Shown: piece after piece, positions 7,097 to 12,715 of the stretch
Position numbering within the stretch: the stretch's first letter is position 1
How the letters are laid out: every line of letters starts with the position of its first letter
Source: Chloroflexota bacterium
GTDB taxonomy: Bacteria; Chloroflexota; Anaerolineae; 4572-78
Direction: 5' to 3'
DNA length: 13,083 nucleotides
Assembly (NCBI GenBank): GCA_024278725.1
Contig: JAJRSQ010000284.1
Location: 1 to 13,083 of the forward strand
Made by a program: the position numbers and the translations under genes
The notes under the pieces: model-generated
Told to the model about the DNA's origin: nothing
The model's input: only the letters and a program-made list of their open reading frames with translations
The model's database searches: none

Positions 7097-7276
7097 AGGC
7101 TCAATCAGAATCTAGGGGGGATTTATGAAATGTCATTGCGAGGCGCGTTTTTTGCGCCGACCTGTGCCCCAACGGGGTAAGCAATCTCCGCTGACGTTCA
7201 TAGAGATTGCACCCTTCGGGTATTTCCAACTTCGCTTCGCTCGCAATGACAAACCCCCTGAATTCCTAAAGACCCA
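7097..7276 (+). mobile_element. Miniature inverted-repeat element, copy B (180 bp), in the cbiM leader
   Basis: The ends AGGCTCAATCAGAATCTAG (7097-7115) and CTGAATTCCTAAAGACCCA (7258-7276) are imperfect inverted repeats of 19 bp. A 6-bp direct repeat TATTTT (7091-7096 and 7277-7282) flanks them, as expected of a target-site duplication. The interior is a large palindrome built on TGTCATTGCGAG and CTCGCAATGACA. No gene is encoded. A related copy with the same ends lies inverted at 12007-12147. This copy sits between the riboswitch terminator and the cbiM ribosome site, so it is transcribed whenever the riboswitch is on. Confidence 0.8.
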
Positions 7277-7315
7277 TATTTTATTTTCGAGGAAATGAGG
7301 GGATATGCCGGTGGC

Positions 7316-7341
7316 AATAAAAAACCCGCCAACAGGCGGGT
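7316..7341 (-). terminator. Rho-independent terminator of the cobalamin riboswitch
   Basis: On the minus strand ACCCGCC (7341-7335), a TGTT loop and GGCGGGT (7330-7324) form a perfect 7-bp GC-rich stem followed at once by TTTTTATT. It lies about 50 bases after the aptamer and before cbiM, so it is the off-state expression platform. Confidence 0.9.
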
Positions 7342-7366
7342 GGATGCGGCAATAATGCGTTCCACC
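7339..7366 (-). promoter_or_regulatory. Candidate antiterminator hairpin
   Basis: GGTGGA (7366-7361) can pair with TCCACC (7344-7339) on the minus strand. The second arm includes the first three bases of the terminator's 5' arm, so the two hairpins compete. The bases seen fit an attenuation switch; that this is the pairing used in the cell is inference. Confidence 0.5.
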
Positions 7367-7389
7367 TTTCCTCGAAGGCTAACACTACA

Positions 7390-7500
7390 GAGGCGAGGTT
7401 GGGTCATCGGGCTTCGCAGAATGCGTTACCGTTGCGGGACAGCGCCGGACTTACACCGGACTTCCCCCAATGGCTCAAAATTGAGCCCCTCAACTATCTA
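7390..7500 (-). promoter_or_regulatory. Cobalamin riboswitch aptamer controlling the cbiM operon
   Basis: The minus strand shows the conserved cobalamin-riboswitch core in order. First is a hairpin from GGCTCAA/TTGAGCC (7487-7472). Then come GGGGGAAGTCCGGTG and TAAGTCCGG (7468-7445), CTGTCCCGCAACGGTAA (about 7442-7426), a small CGCA/TGCG hairpin, and the B12-box region AGCCCGATGACCC (about 7413-7401). This follows the family consensus GGGAAnnnGGTGnAAnTCC...CCCGCnACTGTAA...AGCCnGnnnACC, with ACGG for ACTG as a small deviation. A terminator follows directly, which indicates transcriptional control: adenosylcobalamin binding should stop transcription before cbiM. Exact ends of the P1 stem are not resolved. 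Confidence 0.93.
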
Positions 7501-7503
7501 GAA

Positions 7504-7515
7504 ATATTCGAATAT
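7504..7515. repeat. Perfect 12-bp palindrome at the predicted transcription start
   Basis: ATATTCGAATAT is its own reverse complement. It lies 5-16 bases beyond the -10 box of the minus-strand promoter, over the predicted start of the riboswitch transcript, where an operator would act. It could also simply be AT-rich initial transcribed sequence. Confidence 0.45.
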
Positions 7516-7520
7516 GCCGT

Positions 7521-7549
7521 ATGATACAATCTCCGGATGCGGCTGTCAA
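7521..7549 (-). promoter_or_regulatory. Sigma-70-type promoter of the riboswitch/cbiM operon
   Basis: On the minus strand TTGACA (7549-7544) and TATCAT (7526-7521) are separated by exactly 17 bp. The predicted start near 7514 puts the riboswitch aptamer at the very 5' end of the transcript. The -35 box is a perfect match and the -10 box differs from TATAAT at two positions. Confidence 0.85.
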
Positions 7550-7581
7550 AAAAAGGTGCGGCGAATTTCCCGGGGTGTGTT

Positions 7582-7609
7582 TTGCGTTTGTCGCCGATTG
7601 GGTTACACT
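7582..7609 (+). promoter_or_regulatory. Candidate promoter for the cobQ operon
   Basis: TTGCGT (7582-7587) and TACACT (7604-7609) are 16 bp apart, leaving a leader of about 25 bases before the cobQ ATG. The match is modest. It lies back to back with the much stronger minus-strand promoter. No riboswitch fits in this short leader. Confidence 0.45.
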
Positions 7610-7641
7610 CTTTTTTCAAATTTGCCGGATGAGGACAACCG

Positions 7642-9135
7642 ATGACTGCCAAAACATTGATGGTAATGGGAACGCACTCAAACGCAGGAAAGTCGCTGCT
7701 GGTGACAGCACTGTGCCGCATTTTTGCCCGCCGAGGCTATCGCGTCGCCCCGTTTAAGGCGCAGAATATGGCGCTGAACGCCGGTGTCACCCCGGCAGGC
7801 GATGAAATCGGTCGCGCCACCATTGTGCAGGCGGAAGCGGCGGGCGTTGCCCCGCACGTGGATATGAACCCCGTTTTGCTGAAACCGGAAGCGGACGGAC
7901 GCAGCCAAATTGTGCTCAACGGCAAACCGTACGGACATCTGCACGCCGAAAATTGGCACACGATAAAACCATTTCTGTGGCAACATATCACCACCGCGCT
8001 CGACCGTCTCCGGGCGCGCACCGATTTGGTCATCATCGAAGGGGCGGGCAGTCCCGCCGAAATAAATCTCAAAGCGGGCGATATTGTCAATATGCGGGTG
8101 GCGCAATATGTCAATGCCCCTACCCTGCTGGTGGGCGATATTGACCGGGGCGGCGTTTTTGCGGCACTGGTCGGCACGATGGTGCTGTTGGAGCCCGCTG
8201 AACGCGCATTGATAAAAGCCTTCGTCATTAACAAATTCCGCGGCGACATCCGTTTGCTGGGCGACGGGTTGACCATGTTGCAAGCCCACGCCTTCGACAC
8301 CCCCACCCTCGGCGTGATTCCCTTTTTGCCGAATATCGGGATTGCCGCCGAAGATTCGGTGGCGTTGGATGGCGCATCTGCCCTTGCTACAAAAAACACG
8401 CTCGATGTTGCAGTGATTCGGTTGCCGCACATCTCCAATTTCGACGATTTCGACCCGCTGACGGCAGAGGCGGGCGTTGCGGTGCGCTATGTGCAATATG
8501 TTGCCGAATGGGGCAATCCTGCCGCCGTCATTCTGCCCGGCACAAAAACCACGCTGGCAGATTTGGCGTGGTTGAAAAAAACAGGCTTCGCCGAAAAAAT
8601 ACGCCGATTCTCTGCGCAGGGCGGAAACGTGGCAGGCATCTGCGGCGGGTATCAAATGCTCGGTGAAATCATCGCCGACCCCGACGGGGTAGAAGCCGCC
8701 CCCGGTTCCGACACCGCCGGGTTGGCACTGCTGCCGCTGAAAACCACCTTCGGCGGGGACAAACGCACGGTGCAGGTGGAAGGAAAATTGGTTGCCCCGG
8801 TCGAACCCTTTGCCGCCGTGCAACAATCTGCCATCCACGGATATGAGATTCACATGGGACGCAGCGCCCCCACCGCCGAGGCATACCCATTGTGCGCCAT
8901 CGGTGCAGAAGCCCGCCCGGACGGACTGATTTCCGCCGATGGGCGCGTGTGGGGCACGTATCTGCACGGCATTTTTGAAAACGACTCTTTTCGACACGCT
9001 TGGTTGCGTGCGCTCGGTTGGCGCGGCGAGGAACAATCCTTCGACCGCGACGCGGCATACAATCGGCTGGCTGACCATGTAACGGCTCATCTGGATATGG
9101 CGCAGTTGCAGCGCATCATTGACGGGGAAGTGTAA
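7642..9135 (+). CDS. cobQ: CobQ/CbiP, adenosylcobyric acid synthase (glutamine-hydrolysing)
   Basis: CobQ adds four amides (b, d, e, g) to adenosylcobyrinate a,c-diamide, giving adenosylcobyric acid. The 497-residue protein has the usual length and two domains. The first is an ATPase with P-loop GTHSNAGKS (10-18), APFKAQNMALN (about 36-46), the IIEGAGSPAEINL stretch and VGDIDRGGVFA. The second is a class I amidotransferase with nucleophile Cys334 in GICGGYQMLG, HGYEIHMG near residue 400, and catalytic His442 in GTYLHGIF. The ATG at 7642 follows GAGGA (7631-7635) at six bases. The THSNAGKS loop and ICGGYQMLG separate it from CbiA. It is the first gene of the plus-strand operon and ends immediately before cobD. 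Confidence 0.96.
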   Translation: MTAKTLMVMGTHSNAGKSLLVTALCRIFARRGYRVAPFKAQNMALNAGVTPAGDEIGRATIVQAEAAGVAPHVDMNPVLLKPEADGRSQIVLNGKPYGHLHAENWHTIKPFLWQHITTALDRLRARTDLVIIEGAGSPAEINLKAGDIVNMRVAQYVNAPTLLVGDIDRGGVFAALVGTMVLLEPAERALIKAFVINKFRGDIRLLGDGLTMLQAHAFDTPTLGVIPFLPNIGIAAEDSVALDGASALATKNTLDVAVIRLPHISNFDDFDPLTAEAGVAVRYVQYVAEWGNPAAVILPGTKTTLADLAWLKKTGFAEKIRRFSAQGGNVAGICGGYQMLGEIIADPDGVEAAPGSDTAGLALLPLKTTFGGDKRTVQVEGKLVAPVEPFAAVQQSAIHGYEIHMGRSAPTAEAYPLCAIGAEARPDGLISADGRVWGTYLHGIFENDSFRHAWLRALGWRGEEQSFDRDAAYNRLADHVTAHLDMAQLQRIIDGEV

Positions 9136-10245
9136 ATGACCGGGCGACAGATTCCCACCCCCCGCCCGGAGCTGGCTCATTTGCCCCCATCCATCCACGG
9201 CGCACGCGATTACCGGGTGCTGGCGGAAAATCAACTTGCCGCCGATGACGTGCTCGATTTCAGCAGTAATGCCAACCCATACGGCGCGCCGCCCGCCGTG
9301 CTCGATGCGGTGCGCGCCGCCGTCACCCCGTCTGCGCTCAAACGCTATCCCGACCGCGATTGTTTGGCTTTGCGCGCCGCCCTCAGCCGGCACACCGGCA
9401 ATGCCGTGGACACCCTGCTGCCCGGCAATGGCACGGCGGAACTCATTCAGACAATTGCGCTGACATACGTGCAATCCGGCTCGCGGCACGTTATTTTATC
9501 GCCTACATTTGGCGAATATGCCCGTGCGGTGCAATTGGCGGGCGGGCAAACAGTGGATGTGCGCTCATCGCCACCGCATTTCCAATTTGACCCCGATGCG
9601 GTGGCGCGGGAACTTCAGCGATTGAAGCCTGCCGGGGTATGGCTGTGCAACCCGAACAATCCCACCGGACAGCAATGGTCGGCGGAAGCGTTGGCGCGAG
9701 TGCAACGGGCTGCGCCACAGGCATTGTGGGTGGTGGATGAAGCCTACCGGCATTTTACCGCCGTCCCCATCGCCGCCGAAGATGCACCCAATACCATCAT
9801 TTTGCGTTCGCTGACCAAAGATTTTTCGCTGGCGGGCTTGCGGCTCGGCTACCTCGTCGCCCATCCGGCGGTGATTGGCACGTTGAAAACCGTGCAACCC
9901 CCGTGGAGCGTCAATGCATTGGCGCAGATTGCCGGTATCGCCGCCTTTCAGTCTGAAAGTTTGGTGTGGCAACAGCGCACCCTGTCGCAATTGCGCCGCC
10001 ACGCCGCTCAATTGTGGACTGACCTGCGGGCGCTGGGGATGACCGTTTTGCCCACTGAGACCCCCTTCGCATTGGTGGCAGTGGATGATGCGGCAAAAAC
10101 ACATCGCCAATTGCTCGCCCGGCGCATTTTAGTGCGCGATGCAACCTCTTTCGGGTTGCCGCACCATATCCGCGTCGCCGCCCGCCGTCCGGCGGAAAAT
10201 CGGCGGTTGGTGGATGCCCTGCGTGACGTGTTCCGTAAAACGTGA
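9136..10245 (+). CDS. cobD: CobD/CobC-type L-threonine-O-3-phosphate decarboxylase (PLP enzyme)
   Basis: This enzyme is predicted to make (R)-1-amino-2-propanol phosphate, the linker that joins the corrin ring to the nucleotide loop. The 369-residue protein is a fold-type I aminotransferase-like enzyme. It has SIHGARDY and LDFSSNANPYG near the N-terminus (family-typical DFSxNxNPxG), NPNNPTG (172-178), VVDEAY with Asp201, and the PLP lysine Lys228 in SLTKDFSLAGLRLGY. A C-terminal Arg346 probably holds the substrate carboxylate. The sequence resembles HisC, but the N-terminal HGG-like motif and the cobQ-cbiB setting favour CobD. Its ATG directly abuts the cobQ TAA, with GGGGAAG as ribosome site. 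The last residues Arg-Lys-Thr and the TGA are supplied by an intergenic repeat. Confidence 0.92.
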   Translation: MTGRQIPTPRPELAHLPPSIHGARDYRVLAENQLAADDVLDFSSNANPYGAPPAVLDAVRAAVTPSALKRYPDRDCLALRAALSRHTGNAVDTLLPGNGTAELIQTIALTYVQSGSRHVILSPTFGEYARAVQLAGGQTVDVRSSPPHFQFDPDAVARELQRLKPAGVWLCNPNNPTGQQWSAEALARVQRAAPQALWVVDEAYRHFTAVPIAAEDAPNTIILRSLTKDFSLAGLRLGYLVAHPAVIGTLKTVQPPWSVNALAQIAGIAAFQSESLVWQQRTLSQLRRHAAQLWTDLRALGMTVLPTETPFALVAVDDAAKTHRQLLARRILVRDATSFGLPHHIRVAARRPAENRRLVDALRDVFRKT

Positions 10246-10303
10246 TGCGTGATGACCATCCATTGATGGCTGATTGAAACCCTGAAACTTTGAACCCGAA
10301 ACC
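10234..10303 (+). repeat. Intergenic repeat module, copy 3 (cobD / cbiB junction)
   Basis: The module begins CGTAAAACGTGATGCGTGA, encoding the Arg-Lys-Thr-stop end of cobD, exactly as copy 2 does for cbiX. A middle with GATGGCTGATTG follows, then AAACCCTGAAACTTTGAACC and CGAAACC, ending two bases before the cbiB ATG. It fills the whole 60-bp gap and lies in the direction of transcription. Confidence 0.85.
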
Positions 10304-10305
10304 TT

Positions 10306-11220
10306 ATGACCCGTGCAATAACGATTTTTCTGGCTGTGATAATAGATTTACTCGGCGGCGACCCACCCAACCGCGTCCATCCGGTGGTGGCGATGGGCGC
10401 TTGGCTGCGTCGGGGAAGAACCATTGCCCCCCAACACCGGCGCTTCCGGTTCGGCGCGGGATGGGTGATGACAGGCGTGGCGATTTTCGTGTTGCCGCTG
10501 CGCTATTTCGAGCAGAAATTTTCCCGCGCCATTTGGATGATGCCCCTTTTGCTCAAACCGATGTTCGCCTACCGCAACCTGCGCCGGGCGGCACTATCGG
10601 TGATGCGGGCGCTGGCACGCGAAAATCTGCCGGAAGCGCGGCGTTTGCTCAGTTGGCACTTGGTCAGCCGCCCCACCGAAACGTTGTCGGCGGCAGAAAT
10701 TGCCGGAGCAACCATCGAATCGCTGGCGGAAAATCTCACCGACAGCCTCGCCGCGCCCCTGCTGGCTTACGCCGTCGGCGGGTTGCCCGCCGTGTGGGGG
10801 TATCGCTTCGTCAACACCGCCGACGCAATGTGGGGCTATCGCACCGCCGAATTTGAGCAATTGGGCAAGTTTGCCGCGCGCGCCGATGATGCGCTCAATT
10901 GGTTTCCGGCGCGGCTCAGCGGTTGGCTGCTGGCGCTGGCGGCATTCGGGGTGGGGTTGAACGGACAACGGGCAATCGCAACAATGCGCGCCCAGCACGC
11001 CCGCACCGACAGCCCCAACGCCGGCTGGACGATGAGTTCGGCGGCGGGGGCGCTCGGCGTGACGCTGGAAAAACGGGGGGTATATGCGCTGGCGGGGGGC
11101 GACGCTCCGCTCACGACAGCCACCATTCGGCGGGCGGTGCGTCTGGCAGATGCGACTGCCGCGTTGATTGTGCTTTTCGCCGCCGGGGTGGCAATCGGGG
11201 CGCAGGTGTTCAAAAAATAA
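10306..11220 (+). CDS. cbiB: CbiB, adenosylcobinamide-phosphate synthase
   Basis: CbiB is a polytopic membrane enzyme that attaches aminopropanol (phosphate) to adenosylcobyric acid. The 304-residue protein carries the family signatures. These are the N-terminal DLLGGDPPNRVHPVVAMG (14-31), an ATIESLAENLTDSLAAPL stretch (about 135-152), FVNTADAMWGY, ADDALNWFPARL (about 191-202), and DSPNAGWTMSSAAGALGV followed by LEKRGVY. Hydrophobic segments lie at the N-terminus, near 49-65, around the APLLAYAVGG stretch, at SGWLLALAAFGVGL and at the C-terminal ALIVLFAAGVAIGA. No recognisable Shine-Dalgarno precedes the ATG: the bases just upstream are the end of the intergenic repeat, so initiation may depend on a weak site or coupling. 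It ends 13 bp before cobO. Confidence 0.94.
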   Translation: MTRAITIFLAVIIDLLGGDPPNRVHPVVAMGAWLRRGRTIAPQHRRFRFGAGWVMTGVAIFVLPLRYFEQKFSRAIWMMPLLLKPMFAYRNLRRAALSVMRALARENLPEARRLLSWHLVSRPTETLSAAEIAGATIESLAENLTDSLAAPLLAYAVGGLPAVWGYRFVNTADAMWGYRTAEFEQLGKFAARADDALNWFPARLSGWLLALAAFGVGLNGQRAIATMRAQHARTDSPNAGWTMSSAAGALGVTLEKRGVYALAGGDAPLTTATIRRAVRLADATAALIVLFAAGVAIGAQVFKK

Positions 11221-11233
11221 TCGGGAGAAAAAT

Positions 11234-11779
11234 ATGGCTAAAAATGCAAAAAACATCAAAAAAGGATTGGTCATCGTCAACACGGGCAACGGCAAAGGGA
11301 AGACGACCGCCGCGCTGGGGGTGATGACGCGCGCGTGGGGACGGGGGATGAAAGTGGCAGTGGTTCAATTTTTGAAGAATGAAAATGCCCGTTACGGTGA
11401 GATTCGCGCCGCTGAAAAAATGGGCATCGACTGGTATGCAACGGGGGACGGCTGGACGTGGAAAAGCAAGGATATGGATGAAACCACCGCCCGTGCGGTC
11501 GCCGCATGGGAACTGGCACAGCAAAAAATTACGGATGGCGGATACGACCTCATCATTTTGGACGAATTCACCTATCCCCTGAAATACGGTTGGCTCGACA
11601 CCGATGAGGTGCTGGGCTGGCTGGCAGCCAACAAGCCGCCGATGCTGCATCTCATCATCACCGGGCGATATGCCCCGCCAGCGTTGGTGGACTTTGCCGA
11701 TTTGGTGACCGAGATGCGTGAAATCAAACATCCATATCGCGAACAAGGCATCCGCGCTCAAGCAGGCATCGAATTTTGA
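11234..11779 (+). CDS. cobO: CobO/BtuR (CobA-type) corrinoid adenosyltransferase
   Basis: This cytoplasmic enzyme transfers the 5'-deoxyadenosyl group of ATP to Co(I) of corrinoids, in synthesis and in salvage. The 181-residue product has the modified P-loop GNGKGKTT (18-25) typical of this family, FLKNENARYGE (about 49-59), DLIILDEFTYPLKYGW (about 104-119), LIITGRYAPPALVDFADLVTEM and the diagnostic ending GIRAQAGIEF. The ATG at 11234 has GGGAG eight bases upstream. It is the last gene of the plus-strand operon. No convincing terminator follows; a weak 4-bp stem and a run of seven T near 11818-11824 are all that is visible. Confidence 0.95.
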   Translation: MAKNAKNIKKGLVIVNTGNGKGKTTAALGVMTRAWGRGMKVAVVQFLKNENARYGEIRAAEKMGIDWYATGDGWTWKSKDMDETTARAVAAWELAQQKITDGGYDLIILDEFTYPLKYGWLDTDEVLGWLAANKPPMLHLIITGRYAPPALVDFADLVTEMREIKHPYREQGIRAQAGIEF

Positions 11780-11850
11780 CCATCCCCCATTATGGCGAAA
11801 GTCACGCTTTGTATGGCTTTTTTTGTGGATTAACTGCCACCGCACCACCT

Positions 11851-11880
11851 TTGCCAGATGGCTCAATTTGCATTTATACT
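11851..11880 (+). promoter_or_regulatory. Promoter-like pair with no gene downstream
   Basis: TTGCCA (11851-11856) and TATACT (11875-11880) are 18 bp apart, a fair sigma-70 match pointing rightward. Only repeats and the antisense end of the glycine-rich gene lie downstream. It may be chance or may drive an antisense or small RNA. Confidence 0.25.
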
Positions 11881-11910
11881 TGCCAGCGTCACAACCTATC
11901 ATTTACAGGC

Positions 11911-11979
11911 GTAGGGGCGACCCTTGTGGTCGCCCAAAATTGGACGGAAAGACCGGGCAACCACGAGGGTTGCCCCTAC
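11911..11979. repeat. Palindromic GTAGGGGCGACC-type repeat (69 bp)
   Basis: GTAGGGGCGACCCTTGTGGT plus CGCCC (11911-11935) is the inverted repeat of 11955-11979, with three mismatched positions over 25 bp and a 19-bp centre. RNA from either strand would form a long hairpin. Repeats of this sequence type are dispersed in many GC-rich bacterial genomes; that is recollection, not a search. No clear target duplication flanks it. It may also act as a transcription barrier after cobO. Confidence 0.75.
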
Positions 11980-12006
11980 ATTCAACCACGTATCGGCAAA
12001 CAATTA

Positions 12007-12147
12007 TGGGTCTTTGGGAATTCAGTGGGGCAGTCATTGCGAGTGAAGCGAAGCAATCTCCGTGAATGTCAGTGGAGATTGCTTCGGCGCAAAAAACGCG
12101 CCTCGCAATGACATTTTACAAATCCCCCCTGGATTCCAATTGAGCCA
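12007..12147 (-). mobile_element. Miniature inverted-repeat element, copy A (141 bp)
   Basis: The ends TGGGTCTTTGGGAATTCAG (12007-12025) and CTGGATTCCAATTGAGCCA (12129-12147) are imperfect inverted repeats. The direct repeat CAATTA (12001-12006 and 12148-12153; CAATTATG if two shared bases are counted) is the likely target duplication. The core is TCATTGCGAGTG...GCGCCTCGCAATGA with inner AAGCAATCTCC/GGAGATTGCTT arms. It is the same element as 7097-7276 in the opposite orientation, without that copy's two small internal insertions. Confidence 0.82.
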
Positions 12148-12186
12148 CAATTATGTTCGCCTGTGACGCTGTTGAGTATAGCGGGG

Positions 12187-12678
12187 TTATCCGCCGAATA
12201 AATCGCCGAGACCGCCGAAACCGGCGCTGCCGCCCCCTTGCCCCTCGCCGCCGCCGAAGAGTTGCGCCACTTTTTGCAGGCTGTCCGCGGCTGCTTCCGG
12301 GTCTAAGCCGGTTTTATCTGCCAATTCCCGGGAGAGTTCGCTATTCACATTCAGATTGCCCATTAGGTTTTGTAAATCAAGCCCCTTTGCGTCGGAGGCG
12401 TTGCCGCCCGTTACTTTCTCCAGCACGAAAGATACCACCGTGCGGGCAATATCGGGGGACAAGCCAAGCCTGTCGGCGAGCAAATTGGCGACGGTGTCCG
12501 CAATCGGATTTTCGCCGTCACTGTCGCCCATCAAGCCGCCCAATAACCCGGCGACTCCGCCTTCTGCATCGCCGCCCATCAGGTTTTGCAACATGCCGCC
12601 TAAATCGGGCGCGTTGTCATCGCCGCCCGCTTCTTTTTTGTCGTTCCCGGATAGCATTGCATTAAAAAGATCGTCCAT
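12187..12678 (-). CDS. Glycine-rich hypothetical protein with internal duplication (possibly DUF937/YidB-like)
   Basis: I do not recognise this 163-residue protein with confidence. It is acidic and rich in Gly, Asp and Leu, has no signal peptide or membrane segment, and opens MDDLFNAMLSG. Two parts repeat. LQNLMG occurs at 30-35 and 102-107. LADRLGLSPDIA (67-78) resembles LADKTGLDPEAA (119-130), each followed by a helical stretch. The repeated LA-(D/E)-xxGL-x-P-xxA unit, Gly-rich linkers and FGG-type ends recall DUF937/YidB-like proteins; that is a resemblance only. The ATG at 12678 has AAGG at eight bases and a stronger AGGAG further up (about 12692-12696). It is monocistronic and separated from the B12 genes by repeats, so no B12 role is implied. 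A miniature element lies 37 bp upstream. Confidence 0.8.
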   Translation of the reverse strand: MDDLFNAMLSGNDKKEAGGDDNAPDLGGMLQNLMGGDAEGGVAGLLGGLMGDSDGENPIADTVANLLADRLGLSPDIARTVVSFVLEKVTGGNASDAKGLDLQNLMGNLNVNSELSRELADKTGLDPEAAADSLQKVAQLFGGGEGQGGGSAGFGGLGDLFGG

Positions 12679-12715
12679 TGTTTTTGCCTTTTCTCCTCAG
12701 AATTGTTTTTGAATC

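Noticed and set aside
7091..7282. CRISPR-like or tandem array suspected from repeated GCGAAGCGAAGC units
   Set aside because: The units are arms of one palindrome, not regularly spaced direct repeats with spacers.
7198..7407. Small minus-strand open frame across the riboswitch terminator and element B
   Set aside because: It consists of repeat and riboswitch sequence with no ribosome site, and includes the CHCERSEV-type translation typical of the TCATTGCGAG repeat.
7678..9489. Long minus-strand open frame (603 codons) opposite cobQ and the start of cobD
   Set aside because: It spans two convincing plus-strand genes, has no family motifs and shows the composition expected of an antisense frame.
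9136..10245. HisC, histidinol-phosphate aminotransferase, as identity of the PLP gene
   Set aside because: The N-terminal SIHGARDY/DFSSNANPYG pattern and the cobQ-cbiB setting favour CobD. No histidine genes are near.
11805..11830. Rho-independent terminator after cobO (AAAG/CTTT stem and T7)
   Set aside because: The stem has only four AT-rich pairs and is separated from the T run, so it is too weak to call.
11718..12111. Small plus-strand frames over the repeats after cobO
   Set aside because: They overlap the end of cobO or translate palindromic repeats, and have no ribosome sites or motifs.
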